Shown: in pieces, positions 35,087-45,922 of the stretch | Numbering within the stretch: position 1 is the stretch's first letter | Layout of the letters: each line of letters opens with the position of its first letter | Source: Amphibalanus amphitrite | Lineage: Eukaryota; Arthropoda; Thecostraca; Balanomorpha; Balanidae | NCBI RefSeq assembly: GCF_019059575.1 | Contig: NW_024882325.1 | Coordinates: 1 to 64,000 of the forward strand | Direction: 5' to 3' | DNA: 64,000 bases | Translations under genes and position numbers: made by a program | The notes under the pieces: model-generated | Told to the model about the DNA's origin: nothing | The model's database searches: none | The model's input: the letters and a program-made list of their open reading frames with translations, nothing else

Positions 35087-35687
35087 TTAACCCGGCGGCC
35101 GCTGGGCCTCCGCGCCACCCGCCGGCCGCTGGGGGGGGCATATAGTTGCCCCCCCCTTTACTTCCGCGGCGATATCGTCGCAACGCGAAGAGATAGAGAA
35201 GCGAAACTTTGCACACATCTTCCTGAATACCTAGCCGAGATTGTGTCCAAATTTGGTGTCGATCCCATTTGAAATGACGTCACAGTGACGTCATAAGTCA
35301 AATTGTAGATTTGCGACTCTCAGTTTCCTCACGATACATCAGGTATATGGGACCGAATATAAAGGGCCGATTATTGGTTAGGAACTAGATGGAAGTGTGC
35401 TTAGATGTTTTAGGATGACAGCAGGTGCTGTCTAGTTCATTTACAGTTGAGTTTCATACTCAGCGTCATCAGAAACGGTCCATATCGGAAAACGACAAAA
35501 CTTTATGACGTCACTGTGACGTCATCTTAGATGCTACAACCACCAAACTTTCTTAAAACATTGCCTAGGTATTCATTTGAAGCTATGCCAAGTTTCACGT
35601 TGGTAGCTCATCAGGTTTCGGAGATATTCCACAAAACGTAAAGGGGGGGGCAACTTTATGCCCCCCCCCCAGCGGCTCGTGGGTTAA
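35087..35687 (+). mobile_element. TTAA family E element, complete
   Basis: It is flanked by TTAA at 35087-35090 and 35684-35687. The left end is doubled (GCGGCCGCTGGG, then GCCGGCCGCTGGGGGG). Both ends have a hairpin (GGGGGGCATATAGTTGCCCCCC at left). The interior has paired TGACGTCA palindromes (AATGACGTCACAGTGACGTCA near 35273, and near 35507) instead of AGGTCA. It shares its right TTAA with the left TTAA of element N. Non-coding, 601 bp. Confidence 0.8.
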
Positions 35688-36228
35688 AGGAAATGGTTCA
35701 CTTTCACGAAATTATTTTTTTTGCTATGGATTTGTGATTTTTTATGTTCAAAATGATCAGCAAAGAAAATAAAACCTTTTTACAACAAAAGATTATTTTC
35801 TATATTTTTGATATAGGAAGAACTTTTCAGTTTCTGTAAGGCACACGCGATCCAGTATGAAAAGAGCATGGGTCCCGAAAATTCTTCAGAAACTAGAAAT
35901 TATCGCGGCCACCGGCATTTGGGCGATCTGCTCGTGCTTTTGTTACTGGAGCGCCTCACTGGAGCGAATTTCTCTAGAGTTCTCGTAGATAATTTCTCTA
36001 GTTTCTGAAGAATTTTCGGGACCTATGCTCGTTTCATACTGGATGCGAATATATGCAAGGCACACATCCTCAACGCAAGACACATTTTTCGGGACGAGAA
36101 ATAGAATATCTTTGCCTAGGGTGATCGTTGGGCTGTAAAAGCTCCTGATTTATGCTCGTCTCAGCCCAAGCTACGGAACTGCTATTCCAGTTCAAAACCC
36201 ATGTTAAAAAGTGAACTATTTCCTTTAA
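35684..36228 (+). mobile_element. TTAA element N (AGGAAAT-GTTCACTTT ends)
   Basis: TTAA plus AGGAAATGGTTCACTTTC at left, AAAGTGAACTATTTCCT plus TTAA at right. Inside is a further inverted repeat, with arms at about 35848-35908 and 35985-36047 (CCAGTATGAAA, GGTCCCGAAAATTCTTCAGA). Non-coding. Ends of AGG type and TTAA duplication resemble M1/M2, suggesting the same superfamily. Confidence 0.75.
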
Positions 36229-36231
36229 GCG

Positions 36232-36412
36232 AGTTTTGAGGTGTTTTGTTATACAACTTAAGATGTGTTAGAGATGAAAGCATGAACTTGCCAGCATTTT
36301 ATGTGGAATTTGGTGCTTTCCATGCCTACTGAAAACAAATTTTATGAAATTACGTTTGGATATTATTTTTTATTTTTTCTTCCCTGTCCCTTAGCACCCC
36401 ACATCCCCTCTA
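36232..36412 (+). repeat. Internal direct repeat of the hAT element, copy 2
   Basis: Parallel to 34552-34735: AGTTTTGAGGTGTTTTGTTA, the CATTTTATGTGGAATTTGGT block and CTGTCCCTTAGCACCCCA. The two copies flank the family E and N insertions. Confidence 0.7.
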
Positions 36413-36533
36413 AATATGCATGTGTCCGGAAGAGAGGAAGAGGATGATGAATGAATGGGTGGATTTGTATAAGTTTTTCAGAAAACATGTGCAATACATG
36501 TGACAATACACCTATGCATTCATTTTACCTGTA

Positions 36534-36743
36534 CAGTCTGTCTTAAAAGTACCGCGCAAAGTGACGGTGGATCCATCAAGCCTGACGGAGAAAGGGCTGC
36601 TTTAATTTGAAAGTCACCGACCAACTGACCTAGGGAATGGACCAGGATGTCCATTGCATCGGTGACCCAAATTTAGCAGGCCCTTCTTCTGTCAGGCTCG
36701 ATGGATCCGCCGTCACTTTGCGCGGTACTTTTAAGACAGACTG
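36534..36743. mobile_element. MITE R, mariner/Tc1-type
   Basis: Inverted repeats of about 50 bp start CAGTCTGTCTTAAAAGTACC and extend through CGCGCAAAGTGACGG and GATCCATC, around a short centre. TA flanks both sides (36532-36533, 36744-36745). Total 210 bp, non-coding. A solo end is at 19507-19551. Confidence 0.85.
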
Positions 36744-37321
36744 TACACCTACTAGTTTATGTGGTACACACAGAGTTTTGGAGATGTCTCAGTATTGTGA
36801 AAATGTAGCATGATTTTCAAAACCATTTTTGAACCAAATCACTTGCATGAAAAACCATGCCATTTTGTCCCATAGTCAAGAACAAAACAGTGTCAACTAC
36901 CACACTCAAGTTTTATTTAACCTTCTCAAATTAGGAACTTAACATGACTCAAAGTTTTTCCCACGCAACTGTCCCTTATCACCCCACTGTCCCTTAACAC
37001 CCCATTTTACGGTATCGGTATTCCGATTTTCCGTAATTGACACCACTAGTGCCTATCTACATGCCAACTTTCAGCGCAATCGGCCAAGTAGTTACCGAGA
37101 TATTGCAACAATTACAAAACTGACACCTCTTACGTGGCACGTGCATAAGGGGTCACCCACATGCATCGGGAATAGTCCAATACTTGGTAGAATGAATGAA
37201 GCTACCCTACAAAATTTACCGCATGTAAATCGGTTAAGTGGTTGCTGAGATATAAGCCTCGCAAAAGCGTCCGCACGGCCGGCCGGCCGGTCGGCCGGCC
37301 GCTCATACTCAGAAATTTCCG

Positions 37322-39122
37322 TTAAAGAAACTATCCCACCTTCTAAAATGTTGTTAAAACCAGTTAAATTGTGCCCGACTTTATAGATTGGACGACCAGG
37401 AACACGGTTTTGGCGTTTATTTTTCAATCAACATCTTAGGCTTCCCATATTCCAAACACAAACTTTCAAATATGTGACGTCACAGCCCAAAATTACCTCC
37501 TTCCCCAGGCCACATTACTGTCTTAAAGATGATTCTTTTTACTCTGTACTCTGTAGGCACCACAACAAAGTTCAGACCAAGTTTTAAGCGATTTTTCAAC
37601 GAACAAGCCCATTTAAATCAGAATGACTAAACGAGGTGACGTCACACTAACGGTCGCTCCATGTTGAAGATAGGGCCTTGCGCAAGGCCCATTTTCAAAT
37701 GAAGGGAACGAATTTCTTCAACACCAAGAGGCCGCGGGGGTTGCAACCTAGATAGATAGTGGTTTCTATCTATCTAGGTTTCCGGTTATCAAATTAGACA
37801 ACGATAAACACAACACTAGTGAAGAGGCACTACAAAAGGATATAGACTTGCTCCACTCTACGGCAGAGTCTTGGGGTCTCAGCATGAACCTCAGGAAGTG
37901 TGCCGTCATACGATTTAGGCGACGATTCCATGACTTCGAGCCCGGGGCATACACACTGGCTGGTGACACAATTCCCTGCGTTACGTCATGTAGTGACCTG
38001 GGTGTTATCATCGACAACGAGATGGAATTCCATGAACACTGTGCCAGCATAGCAGCGAAGGCTGGAGGAGTTGCTCACAATTTCTTGAAATCGACCAGGT
38101 GTCGCTCGCCTGACTTTATGACTCATATACTGAAATCTCACATTCGCCCCATTCTCGAGTACGCGTCACCGATCTGGAACAGTGGCTATGTACAGGATCT
38201 CAAAAGATTAGAGTCTGTTCAAAGGCTCTGGACTCGCAATGTGATTGGGCTCCGCAATATGGAATATGGTGATCGCCTAAAGGAACTTGACCTATTCTCT
38301 GTGAAGGGACGCCTCCTTCGAGCCGATATTATCAAATGCTGGAAGATTTTTCACGGCCACAGTCAGATATCCCCGGAGATCCTCTTGGATCTGGAGGCCG
38401 ACAACAGAACGCGCGGGCATAGTAGAAAGATAAAAACGTGTCGGAGTCTCATAGATGCAAGGTCACGGTTTTTCACCCACAGAGTCGTGCGCGATTGGAA
38501 TGCCCTCCCAGATTGGCTGGTGAACGAGGAGTCCCTGGTGCAGTTTAAAAAGGGACTGAAAGCCGCACTGGGAAGTAGATTGTTCGAACACACAGGATAA
38601 GAGAAGGCAAACGATTCACATCTCATCCTTCACCCCCCCCCCCCCCCAGGTAAGCGCCCCACCCTTCCCAAGTTGGGACGCGCCTGGGCTACCTATCATA
38701 TTCCGCCCTTACCCCCTAGGTAGCTGCTGCCCGCCCTTCTCGAGCTGGACCGGGTGGACTAACCTAGGCTACCTATCCTGACCTTTCCTTCCGAGAACGT
38801 ATCACATTTCGGTACCCTCTTTTCTCACTTACATAATTGATCATCTTGTCTAGGATTCTGGCACTTAAAACACGCACCAGTTTTCTTTTTTCAGTGTTTT
38901 ACCAAATGCAGACGCACCATTCCAATTCCTTGCCTGAGGTCCAGCCATCTGCCCACCCAAGGAATTGGCGCGTCTCTGCACGCAATAGGTTTCCACTCCT
39001 TCCTTTACGAGCCGAGGTTGTGGAAACCTAACAGGTGAGTTTAACAGGTGAGTTCTGAACCTCGCCGCAAACTTGGCTATCTCAACTCAAACCCCATGTT
39101 AAAGGTGGGATAGTCCCTTTAA
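37322..39122 (+). mobile_element. TTAA element M1, copy split by a LINE fragment
   Basis: It starts TTAA with AGAAACTATCCCACCTTC and ends GGTGGGATAGTCCCT then TTAA. It is colinear with 25649-26153, but interrupted between GTGGTTTCT (37767) and TCTGAACCTCGCC (39054) by a 5'-truncated LINE. Confidence 0.85.
37768..39053 (+). pseudogene. 5'-truncated LINE: reverse transcriptase C-terminal part and 3' tail
   Basis: The plus strand is open from about 37775 (SRFPVIKLDN) to a stop near 38598. It carries the RT thumb and C-terminal region: SWGLSMNLRKCAVIRFRRRF, SDLGVIIDNEMEFHEH, HIRPILEYASPIWNSGYVQD and FFTHRVVRDWNALPDWLV. Catalytic FADD is absent because truncation lies just downstream of it. The open frame is uninterrupted over about 270 codons, so this copy is younger than the other two. 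The 3' end is a doubled AACAGGTGAGTTT word. A 4-bp TTCT on both sides may be a target duplication. Confidence 0.85.
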
Positions 39123-39844
39123 TCTAAGGACTACGCTCGCTTCGCTCGCTCCGTAATGAGTCGACTCGAAGACTGCTGTGGCGCTAACAGTTACCAAAAA
39201 CTTGACTCAGCTGAGATGAAATATCCCACTTTTTGCAAATGTTTTCGTTTCGTTCTTATCGTTGAAAAGGCCTAGGGGTGAAAAAGTAAGTGGCCTAAAA
39301 CCAGTGGGAAAACTAGATTTGGGAACTTAAAACAAAAGCCCTAATAACCAAACATAAATCTTGAATATTCATCGCAGTTATAGTTTACACAGGTCATTCA
39401 CACGCCAATTATCTTGCCTGCGCGAATGGTGGCCATCACAGGCCTTACCTCTGGTTCTTTCTGCCGTCCGATGACGTCATGCAGTACTAATAAGTCATCA
39501 TCTGTGACAGTTGCCGCGGCGCTTGTTAGCGACGAAGATTGGTGCCCAAACGGTGCCGCTAATTGTTCACAGCCGGACCGGCCGATATAGGGGTGCGGGT
39601 GGCGAGTCCCGTCTGGTCAGTGGTGCGCCAAGAGCGGCTTCGCGGGCACGCTGAGCCCAGCTACAGCAGCAGCAGCAGCACCCGAAACACGGGACGTGAG
39701 TAGAAGCGCAATAGAAAATAGGACAGGTCTGACTAAAACCGGCTCGCTTGATACGCAAAGCGGACCAGCGGCCAACTACTGTTCACCATAGACGCGCTAA
39801 TGCCCTCCCGCGAACAGCATTTTTGGTGGGCTCGTATGAACGTC
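39123..39844. other. Unassigned stretch
   Basis: Between M1 and M3. No gene or shared repeat; a short CAGCAGCAGCAGCAGCA run lies near 39664. Confidence 0.4.
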
Positions 39845-40375
39845 TTAAAGGGACTATCCCACCTTCAAAAAAGTACCGTTTAGGATTCGGAAATGTTACT
39901 CATGATATTTTGACGAATTCTGCAAGTTTTTACGCGTTTTCATCGTATACTTTTTGAGATATTGAGGCTTTAATATTTCATCGTGACGTCATTTATATCG
40001 AATCTGTGACGTAATGAAGTGATTCTTCATGTCAATGTGAGGGGAAATTTGGCAGCAAATTTGCTCTCAAATATGACGCGGCTCATACAATAACAAGAGT
40101 GTCTCTGATTGGCTTATTCGTAAATCAAGTGATACTTCACTTGAATGTGTGACAGGCGTTCAAAAGGCAAATGAGTAATGACGTCATCAAAGGGCCGTTA
40201 ATAGTTAAGAGATAGGGCCTTAGCTAAGGCCCACTTTTCAAATGAAGGGAACGAATTTCTTCAACACTACGAAACTGAGGATATTGCGACCAGGATATAT
40301 AGTGGTTTCTGAACCTGGCCGCCAACTTGGCTATCTCAACTGAGAACTAATGCAAAGGTGGGACAGTCCCTTTAA
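39845..40375 (+). mobile_element. TTAA element M3, complete
   Basis: TTAAAGGGACTATCCCACCT at the left and GGTGGGACAGTCCCTTTAA at the right, 531 bp. The right half (AATGAAGGGAACGAATTTCT onward) is homologous to M1. The left half is different, so M3 is a recombinant or internally replaced relative. Non-coding. Confidence 0.8.
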
Positions 40376-40517
40376 CACGAGTTAAATGTCATGTAGTATT
40401 TCAAATGATTGATGAGACCCTCTCCCCAAAAGAAACCAAAGCTTTTAGCAACTGAAGTGCCCCTCAGAGCCTGCGGGGTCCTCCCTATGAGGACCCTGCA
40501 GTCTCGGGTTAGCAATG

Positions 40518-41383
40518 TTAACCCTCGCCCGTATTGGTGTTTTTCCAGCCGCGAACGTATAAGGGGGGAGGGGGGTCCGTTGGACCCCCCTTGCCGTTTC
40601 GCCCCTGATCGAGCTAGAGCTTCGCGGAAAAAAACGAGCGTGTTGCCCGTCACGAGAGGAAGCCGATGATACCCAATATTAAGGTCCTAGGTCATCGGTT
40701 GACCTTCCAGGTCAGGTCAATGACCCAAAAGTCGGGAAAATCGGGACCAGTTAGAAAGTCGCAAAGCGTGGCTGCTATGGGGTTTTTCGGGGTGCTGATC
40801 ATGAAAATCATGTTAGTTTTGATCACAGATGATGTCTTCATGCTTTTAGGCCAGGTCAGGTCAACCAGAAGGGTATTCGTAGTAGGTGGTAACCGCCTCT
40901 GACAGCTTCGTAACATGTTACGAAGGTGCCAAAACTACTTCGTAAATGTTCATATGGTTGCTAAATTCGAATTCAGCTAAAAAAACTGGCCTAGAAATAT
41001 GTAAAACTCGAAAAAGTGAACCGAGGTCATCAAAGGTCAATGACCTGACCTGACCTTCCGGTGACCTTGACACCCACCCTAATGCATGGGAGCAACATCA
41101 TATCCCATGTTTGAACGCTTAAAACCACGAAAAGACTGCAAACGCGCGGCTAATGCGAGCCGACATACGCCGAATCGCGATTCCGGCCAAACATGGTCTC
41201 GAAAAGTAGGTCACAGGTCAAAGGTCATTAGGGTCAGGTAATGAATATTTCAGGGTAGGTGTAAAATTGGTTAACGCGAGGGTACTGAAAGTTTTGTCGC
41301 GATCGGCCGCTTTTTACGGGAGTTATTTGCGAAAAACCGAGGGGGGTCCGTTCGACCCCCCCCCCTATACGGGCGAGGTTTAA
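40518..41383 (+). mobile_element. TTAA family A element, copy 3, complete
   Basis: TTAA at 40518 and 41380-41383, with termini CCCTCGCCCGTATTGG and CCTATACGGGCGAGG. The inner left motif is CGTATAAGGGGGG. It is colinear with 16475-17381, including three AGGTCA each spaced by one base (41208-41227) and the CTGAAAGTTTTGTCGCGATC block before the last G tract. Confidence 0.85.
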
Positions 41384-41582
41384 ATGACCTCTGGTGACCT
41401 GACCTTTGACCTGACCAAAAGAGTGACCGAAGTGATTTCGTCATTATTTTTGTCGCTCTTTCAAACACTGCCTTCGCGTATCGCTACGTGGCCCAGGAAC
41501 CGGGTTAGAATGGGGCGGTGTTCAAACCCCCCCCCCCCCCCAGCAGGGCGTGGAAATCCAGGACCGCCAGTCGGACGCTTAA
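41384..41582 (+). mobile_element. Right-end fragment of TTAA family B
   Basis: Directly after family A comes TGACCTCTGGTGACCTGACC, continuing like the right end of family B (compare 4537-4730) with the C run, CAGCAGGGCGTGGAAATCC and the outer remnant GCTTAAC. The left part is missing. The family A copy may have inserted into, or recombined with, this element. Confidence 0.75.
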
Positions 41583-42826
41583 CAGAAAAGAGGAACGGTG
41601 ACGTATTAAATTTATGGAAATGAATGTTTGACAAAAATAACATCAGGCGCTTACTCGAATTAAAACAGGAAATTATCAATAAATTAAAAAAAAAACATTT
41701 TTAATTCTTATACGGTTATCTATCCTGGGCCCAATACGGGTGCCCTCTCATTGCCAATCCCTTTCAAACAGCATTGTGCGCTAATTGGGGGGGGGGGGGA
41801 GATTAAAGATTTACAGGTACTTACTAGGTTGCGAATATAGTGCGGGTTTCGGGAATCTCTACGTGCTGGCCCCAATTAACTCCAGCCTATTGTATGGTTG
41901 GACCGTGCGCAGCTGGCCTTAGGGCGGCGGTGGGCGGCGCACTTACTGGCCCCATTCCACACCCACGCCGCCGGCGTCCGCCAGTGGACCGCTGCCGCTC
42001 GGCCCTCGTGTGCCCATGAAAGGCACAGCTGTTCTTCGGCCTGGGCTGTTCAACTGTCGGCCCATCCCGGCCTGTGTACTGAGCGCATGTACCAGGCACT
42101 CGGCGAAGTCAAAGACCCAACAGTGACCAAGACCCATTACAGCAGAGCAGTGTGGAATCATCAAGCAGTCCCGGCACGGCGTTATCCTAGCAGCATCAGT
42201 CCAGGCAGTAAGATTGTAGGATCCAAGCACCAAGTACAGAAGCTGGCCGTCGCCCCGGTCGCTGCGTGTCGTTATTATTTGTGACCGTTGTTATGGGCAG
42301 TACGTTCGACTTTGCCCATCGCCACGGTGCACAGATTTGTGACGACATAAATCCTTCGATGCCGGCAAACAGCGGTCCCACCCCGGGCCCTAATACATAA
42401 GGTTGGGCGAAGTTTTCTACCAAAAATGTACTAGAATAGCGCATGAGTCCAAGCTTTTGAATGAATGATAATTCGAAATAAAACAACCGATCGCTATCAG
42501 TTCAATGAGCAAATACTCAAATACACATTTTTGAAGTTGAAGTCATATTTTTTAAATGGAAATGGAATTATTTCAGCCAAACTCAAGTTGAATAATAGAA
42601 TAGAATAGAATAGTGGTTACGGATTTTTAGGACGGCCAACAAAGGACCTGTAGGAAATCTTTAGACCTGGGACCTGTAGAAATTTAATTTAATTTACTAA
42701 CAAATATGCTAAGTGCTAACCATACTGGGTTGGTTGGCAAATAAATGTTCGTTAGCCACTTGAGCTAGGTATCCGTATGCACCTACAAAATAAAAACAAG
42801 TGCATATTTAGGTCTAGCTCCACAGC
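41583..42826. other. Unassigned stretch
   Basis: It includes a G run at 41788-41800 and a GC-rich part at about 41880-42300 with open frames on both strands that I cannot assign. An AATAG repeat lies near 42595. No shared repeat was found. Confidence 0.35.
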
Positions 42827-43752
42827 TTAACCCTCGCCCATAAACGGTATTTTGCCACCTTCGCCCATGCAGGGGGGGGGGGGGGGTTGGTGCGACCCCC
42901 CTGGCGTTTGAAAACGGAGCGTCGTAGAGCTTAGCGGAAAAGACCAACGGATTGCTCTCAACGAGATCTCGCGATTGGTGGTATATTTTTTGGTCCTAGG
43001 TCAACATTTGACCTACTTATGACCGGTCAAAGGTCAAATTTTCGGAAAAATCTAACTTTTTCAGATTTCCGCGCCGATTGCGGCAAAACGGTAAGAGATA
43101 TCGACTTGAAACCTTCACTATCGTGATCCTTGATCAATTCTCTATCGTTTGGTGTGTATTTCGATGTCATAACTCTAAAAATGATGCGTTGGGAGCATCG
43201 AAAGTCTGCAAGGTCATTTGTGCATTGGGTTACGTCAGGCGTGTGACGTCACTGACCTGACCCTGACCCAAAATGAACTACAAGAAACAACCGACGATGC
43301 CTGAAATGGATAGCAAATTCGAATTCAGGGCATCAAAATAACCCGAAAAGGCATACAAGTGCAAGAAGTCTTAACAGGTCAACCGAGGTCACTGACCTGA
43401 CCTTGACCTTAAGTAACCTTGAAAAGGTCAACGGACATTGTGCCAATGTCAAATCAGCCAGTTATGATTCTAAAACAATCCATCAGTGTGTCAGGTCAGT
43501 CGGCATTTATACCAATGTGAAGCAATCTCCAATTAAGCGTAAATCTGGCCGGAGGTTGTTCCCTTTATGACGTCATAACTCCGTGACCTGACATGACCTT
43601 GACAAAAACAAAATACCAAAAGTTGCGCAAAGGATGCCCCATAGGGTACTAGAAATTTGAGCAGGCTATCTGAAACGGTTCGGCGTGTAGCTAAGAAAAA
43701 CCTCGGGGGGGGGGTTGCACCAACCCCCCCCCCCTACATGGGCGAGGGTTAA
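42827..43752 (+). mobile_element. TTAA family C element, complete
   Basis: TTAA at 42827-42830 and 43749-43752. Termini CCCTCGCCCATAAACGG and ACATGGGCGAGGG; the inner left motif CCATGCAGGGGG pairs with the right CCCCCTACATGGG. Right hairpin GGGGGTTGCACCAACCCCC. The interior has AGGTCA/TGACCT sites and TGACGTCA near 43248 and 43568. Immediately followed by TTAATTAATTAA and family G. Non-coding. Confidence 0.8.
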
Positions 43753-43756
43753 TTAA

Positions 43757-44906
43757 TTAACCTTCGCCCCAGTGGGGGGGGGCATATGTTACCACCCTGT
43801 CGCGTTTTTTGCGTGTAAATAAAAAACCGCGGCGTGTAGCGCCGCGCCGCTTGGGGTAGCTTTTGGTACATCAATTTTGGACAATGTGTGAAATTTTTAC
43901 CCCAGGTCATGTCAGGTCAGGTCACCAGGTCAAGTTAACTGACCAAGCCTAAAAAAGTTTGCATTCATGTTCAGCCTGCAGTGTTTGTCAGAAAGGTTTT
44001 AAACTTGGTGGATTGCATGATGTTATGGGCGCCTACAATTTTTATATCTCGGATTTTTTATATCCGTGACCTAAGGTCAGGTCAGTGGCGTGACCTTTCC
44101 ATTACAAGTCAATGGAGAAAAATGAAAATGCCTCTAGATCCGTGTGTACTCATAGGAACAGTCCAAATATTTCAGAATCACAATGATTTGGACCACCAGT
44201 GATGACCAAGGTGTCATTTTTGCTGATATCCTCTAGAAAGGTCATCAGAGGTCATTTGAGGCTACAAACAGCTTTTTGCCAATAACTCGCGATTGGAAAG
44301 AGATAGAACGCTGGAGATGGTCTCATTGTGTTTGTATTGTTGAGACACATCGACTGATATGCAATATGACCTTTTCCGGTCAGGTCATGACCTTGACCTG
44401 AATTATAGTTCATTCGACGCGTCTCGGCGAGAGGAACACGATTATGGCAATAGAAATGTCGTGCCTTTTTTTTAGTAAAAAGTTATTGTCGAAAAACACT
44501 TTTCGTAAAAACAGCTATTTTTGGAGTTTTTGCCCTCTGGAGGCTAAACCGTTGGCCTGAGGTCAATTTTGATTATGACCTTATCGCAAGAAGAGTTTAA
44601 AAGCTATCGATTGCTTTCCATGCGTTTTTCTAGCTATCATAATTCCTGAAATAAATGCAAGTGTTCTGAAAAATATCATGACATTTGGCAAATTTTGACC
44701 TTTGATGACCTCTAGTGACCCCAATATTGCTCTAACATGAAAAATGACCGAAATACTTTCATACGTACGCATTAAGAGCTATCGATTGCTTTTTATTGCG
44801 TTTTTCTAGCCCTCTTCGTTTTTGAGTTAGAGGTGGGTGGTAACATATGCCCCCCCCCCCCCACTAGGGCGAAGTTGGCTGAGACCGCCACTGGGGCGCG
44901 GGTTAA
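43757..44906 (+). mobile_element. TTAA family G element, copy 1, complete
   Basis: TTAA at 43757-43760 and 44903-44906. The left end is CCTTCGCCCCAGTGGGGG; the right end is doubled (ACTAGGGCGAAG, then CACTGGGGCGCGGG). Its interior parallels family B in several blocks (ATGCAATATGACCTTTTCCG, the GAGAGGAACACGAT word, AACAGCTATTTTTGGAG), so B and G are sister subfamilies. The interrupted copy 2 spans 46147-59375. Non-coding. Confidence 0.85.
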
Positions 44907-45922
44907 AATATTGAGGTAGGTGGTCTATGATATTGCTATGAGATGTACTATACAGAAGAGGAGCAACTTCAAATCCAACCGAACAACAACCGGTAACGGT
45001 AGCGCTGGCTTACACCTTCTCCGCTGGCGCCAAGGTTGAAACTAATCAAGGTCACGTTTATTGCGGGGGTCCATATGGCAGCATTGATATTCAAGGTAAG
45101 TGTATTGGAGGTCTCAAATATGGCAGCACTACTTAATATGGAAGCACGATGAATATAAAATACATTATATGACACGGAAAATGCTTATAAAATGTGAACC
45201 TCAAATTGCATTGCTATCAAATAAAATGATTTTTTTTTTGAAAATTTAATGTTACCTTATTTCTTGTCTTATTTTGTAATGTGGGAGTAGGGTTATAACT
45301 TTCAATCTTTTCTGAATATTTAAGTAAACGATATGAAAACGTCAAGTTGTCGGATGTATCAAATCGCCGTGTATTGCGACCAAGTTCATGTTAGCTAACA
45401 CTGCAAACACATTCATGTAGATTCTGCTTTTCCGGGCCATATCAACACATACAAGCATCGGGCAAAGACTAGATCTCCTAACAGCCGATCACTTTAAATG
45501 TCGCAAAGCTGTTCGGTTTTCTTTCGCACTCAGGAGTACTTTTGGAAGTCTCGGTCTTCACAGCTCACCGTTAGGCGGCACGGGCGGACATCGATAGCAG
45601 CGCCTCTATCGGTCACTAGGGAAAGCTGGGCTGTAGGCGACGAAATACCGGCTGAGTTGTCACACGTTGAATAGGTTTATAGCCATCCGTCTTGCGAAAA
45701 AGTTGAACTTTTGCCTTTAATATTTCTACAGGCAATTTTAGAAGTGTCTTCACATGGATTACAAAACCGTTTAGATTATTGTATTCACTTCAAGTCTTCC
45801 CTGTTGTTCTTGATGATGCGGGAACTATTTCTAATAAGTGTTTCTAGCTTAGTAAAAGAACATACTGTGCAAACGATAAAAAAGGATAAATGAAAGATTT
45901 TAAATGCAATTTTCTCTAACAA
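44907..45922. other. Unassigned stretch
   Basis: About 1 kb with no recognised gene or shared repeat; short open frames only. Confidence 0.4.

Larger units (their letters stand above)
27728..37048 (+). mobile_element. 9.3-kb hAT-like element, non-autonomous, heavily loaded
   Basis: The left end TAGAGATGTCAATCGG and right end complement TAGTGGTGTCAATTACGG match over their first bases. Both ends then carry GATACC/GGTATACC words and ACCGTAAAA(C/T)GGGGTGTT. The flanking 8-bp duplication is GTGCCTAT (27720-27727 and 37049-37056), typical of hAT. The intact target is represented in the array near 51765. The native interior seems limited to 27728-27971, 34552-35086 and 36230-37048; the rest is a LINE, a MULE-like insert and TTAA elements. 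No hAT transposase was seen. Confidence 0.75.
27356..37302 (+). repeat. Solo unit of the 12-kb array type, split by the 9.3-kb hAT
   Basis: 27356-27727 carries two repeats of the GCCAAATTTGAGCACAATCG/TGCACGTGCGCACGTGCA minisatellite. 37057-37302 carries its continuation (CAACTTTCAGCGCAATCGGC, then the CACGTGCATAAGGGGTCACC part and the GGCCGGCCGG tail). In the intact unit at 51050-52010 these two parts are contiguous near 51765. It shows the unit also exists outside the array. Confidence 0.75.

Noticed and set aside
27728..37048. Maverick/Polinton or other giant virus-like element
   Set aside because: No polymerase, integrase or packaging genes; the length comes from nested LINE, MULE-like and TTAA insertions.
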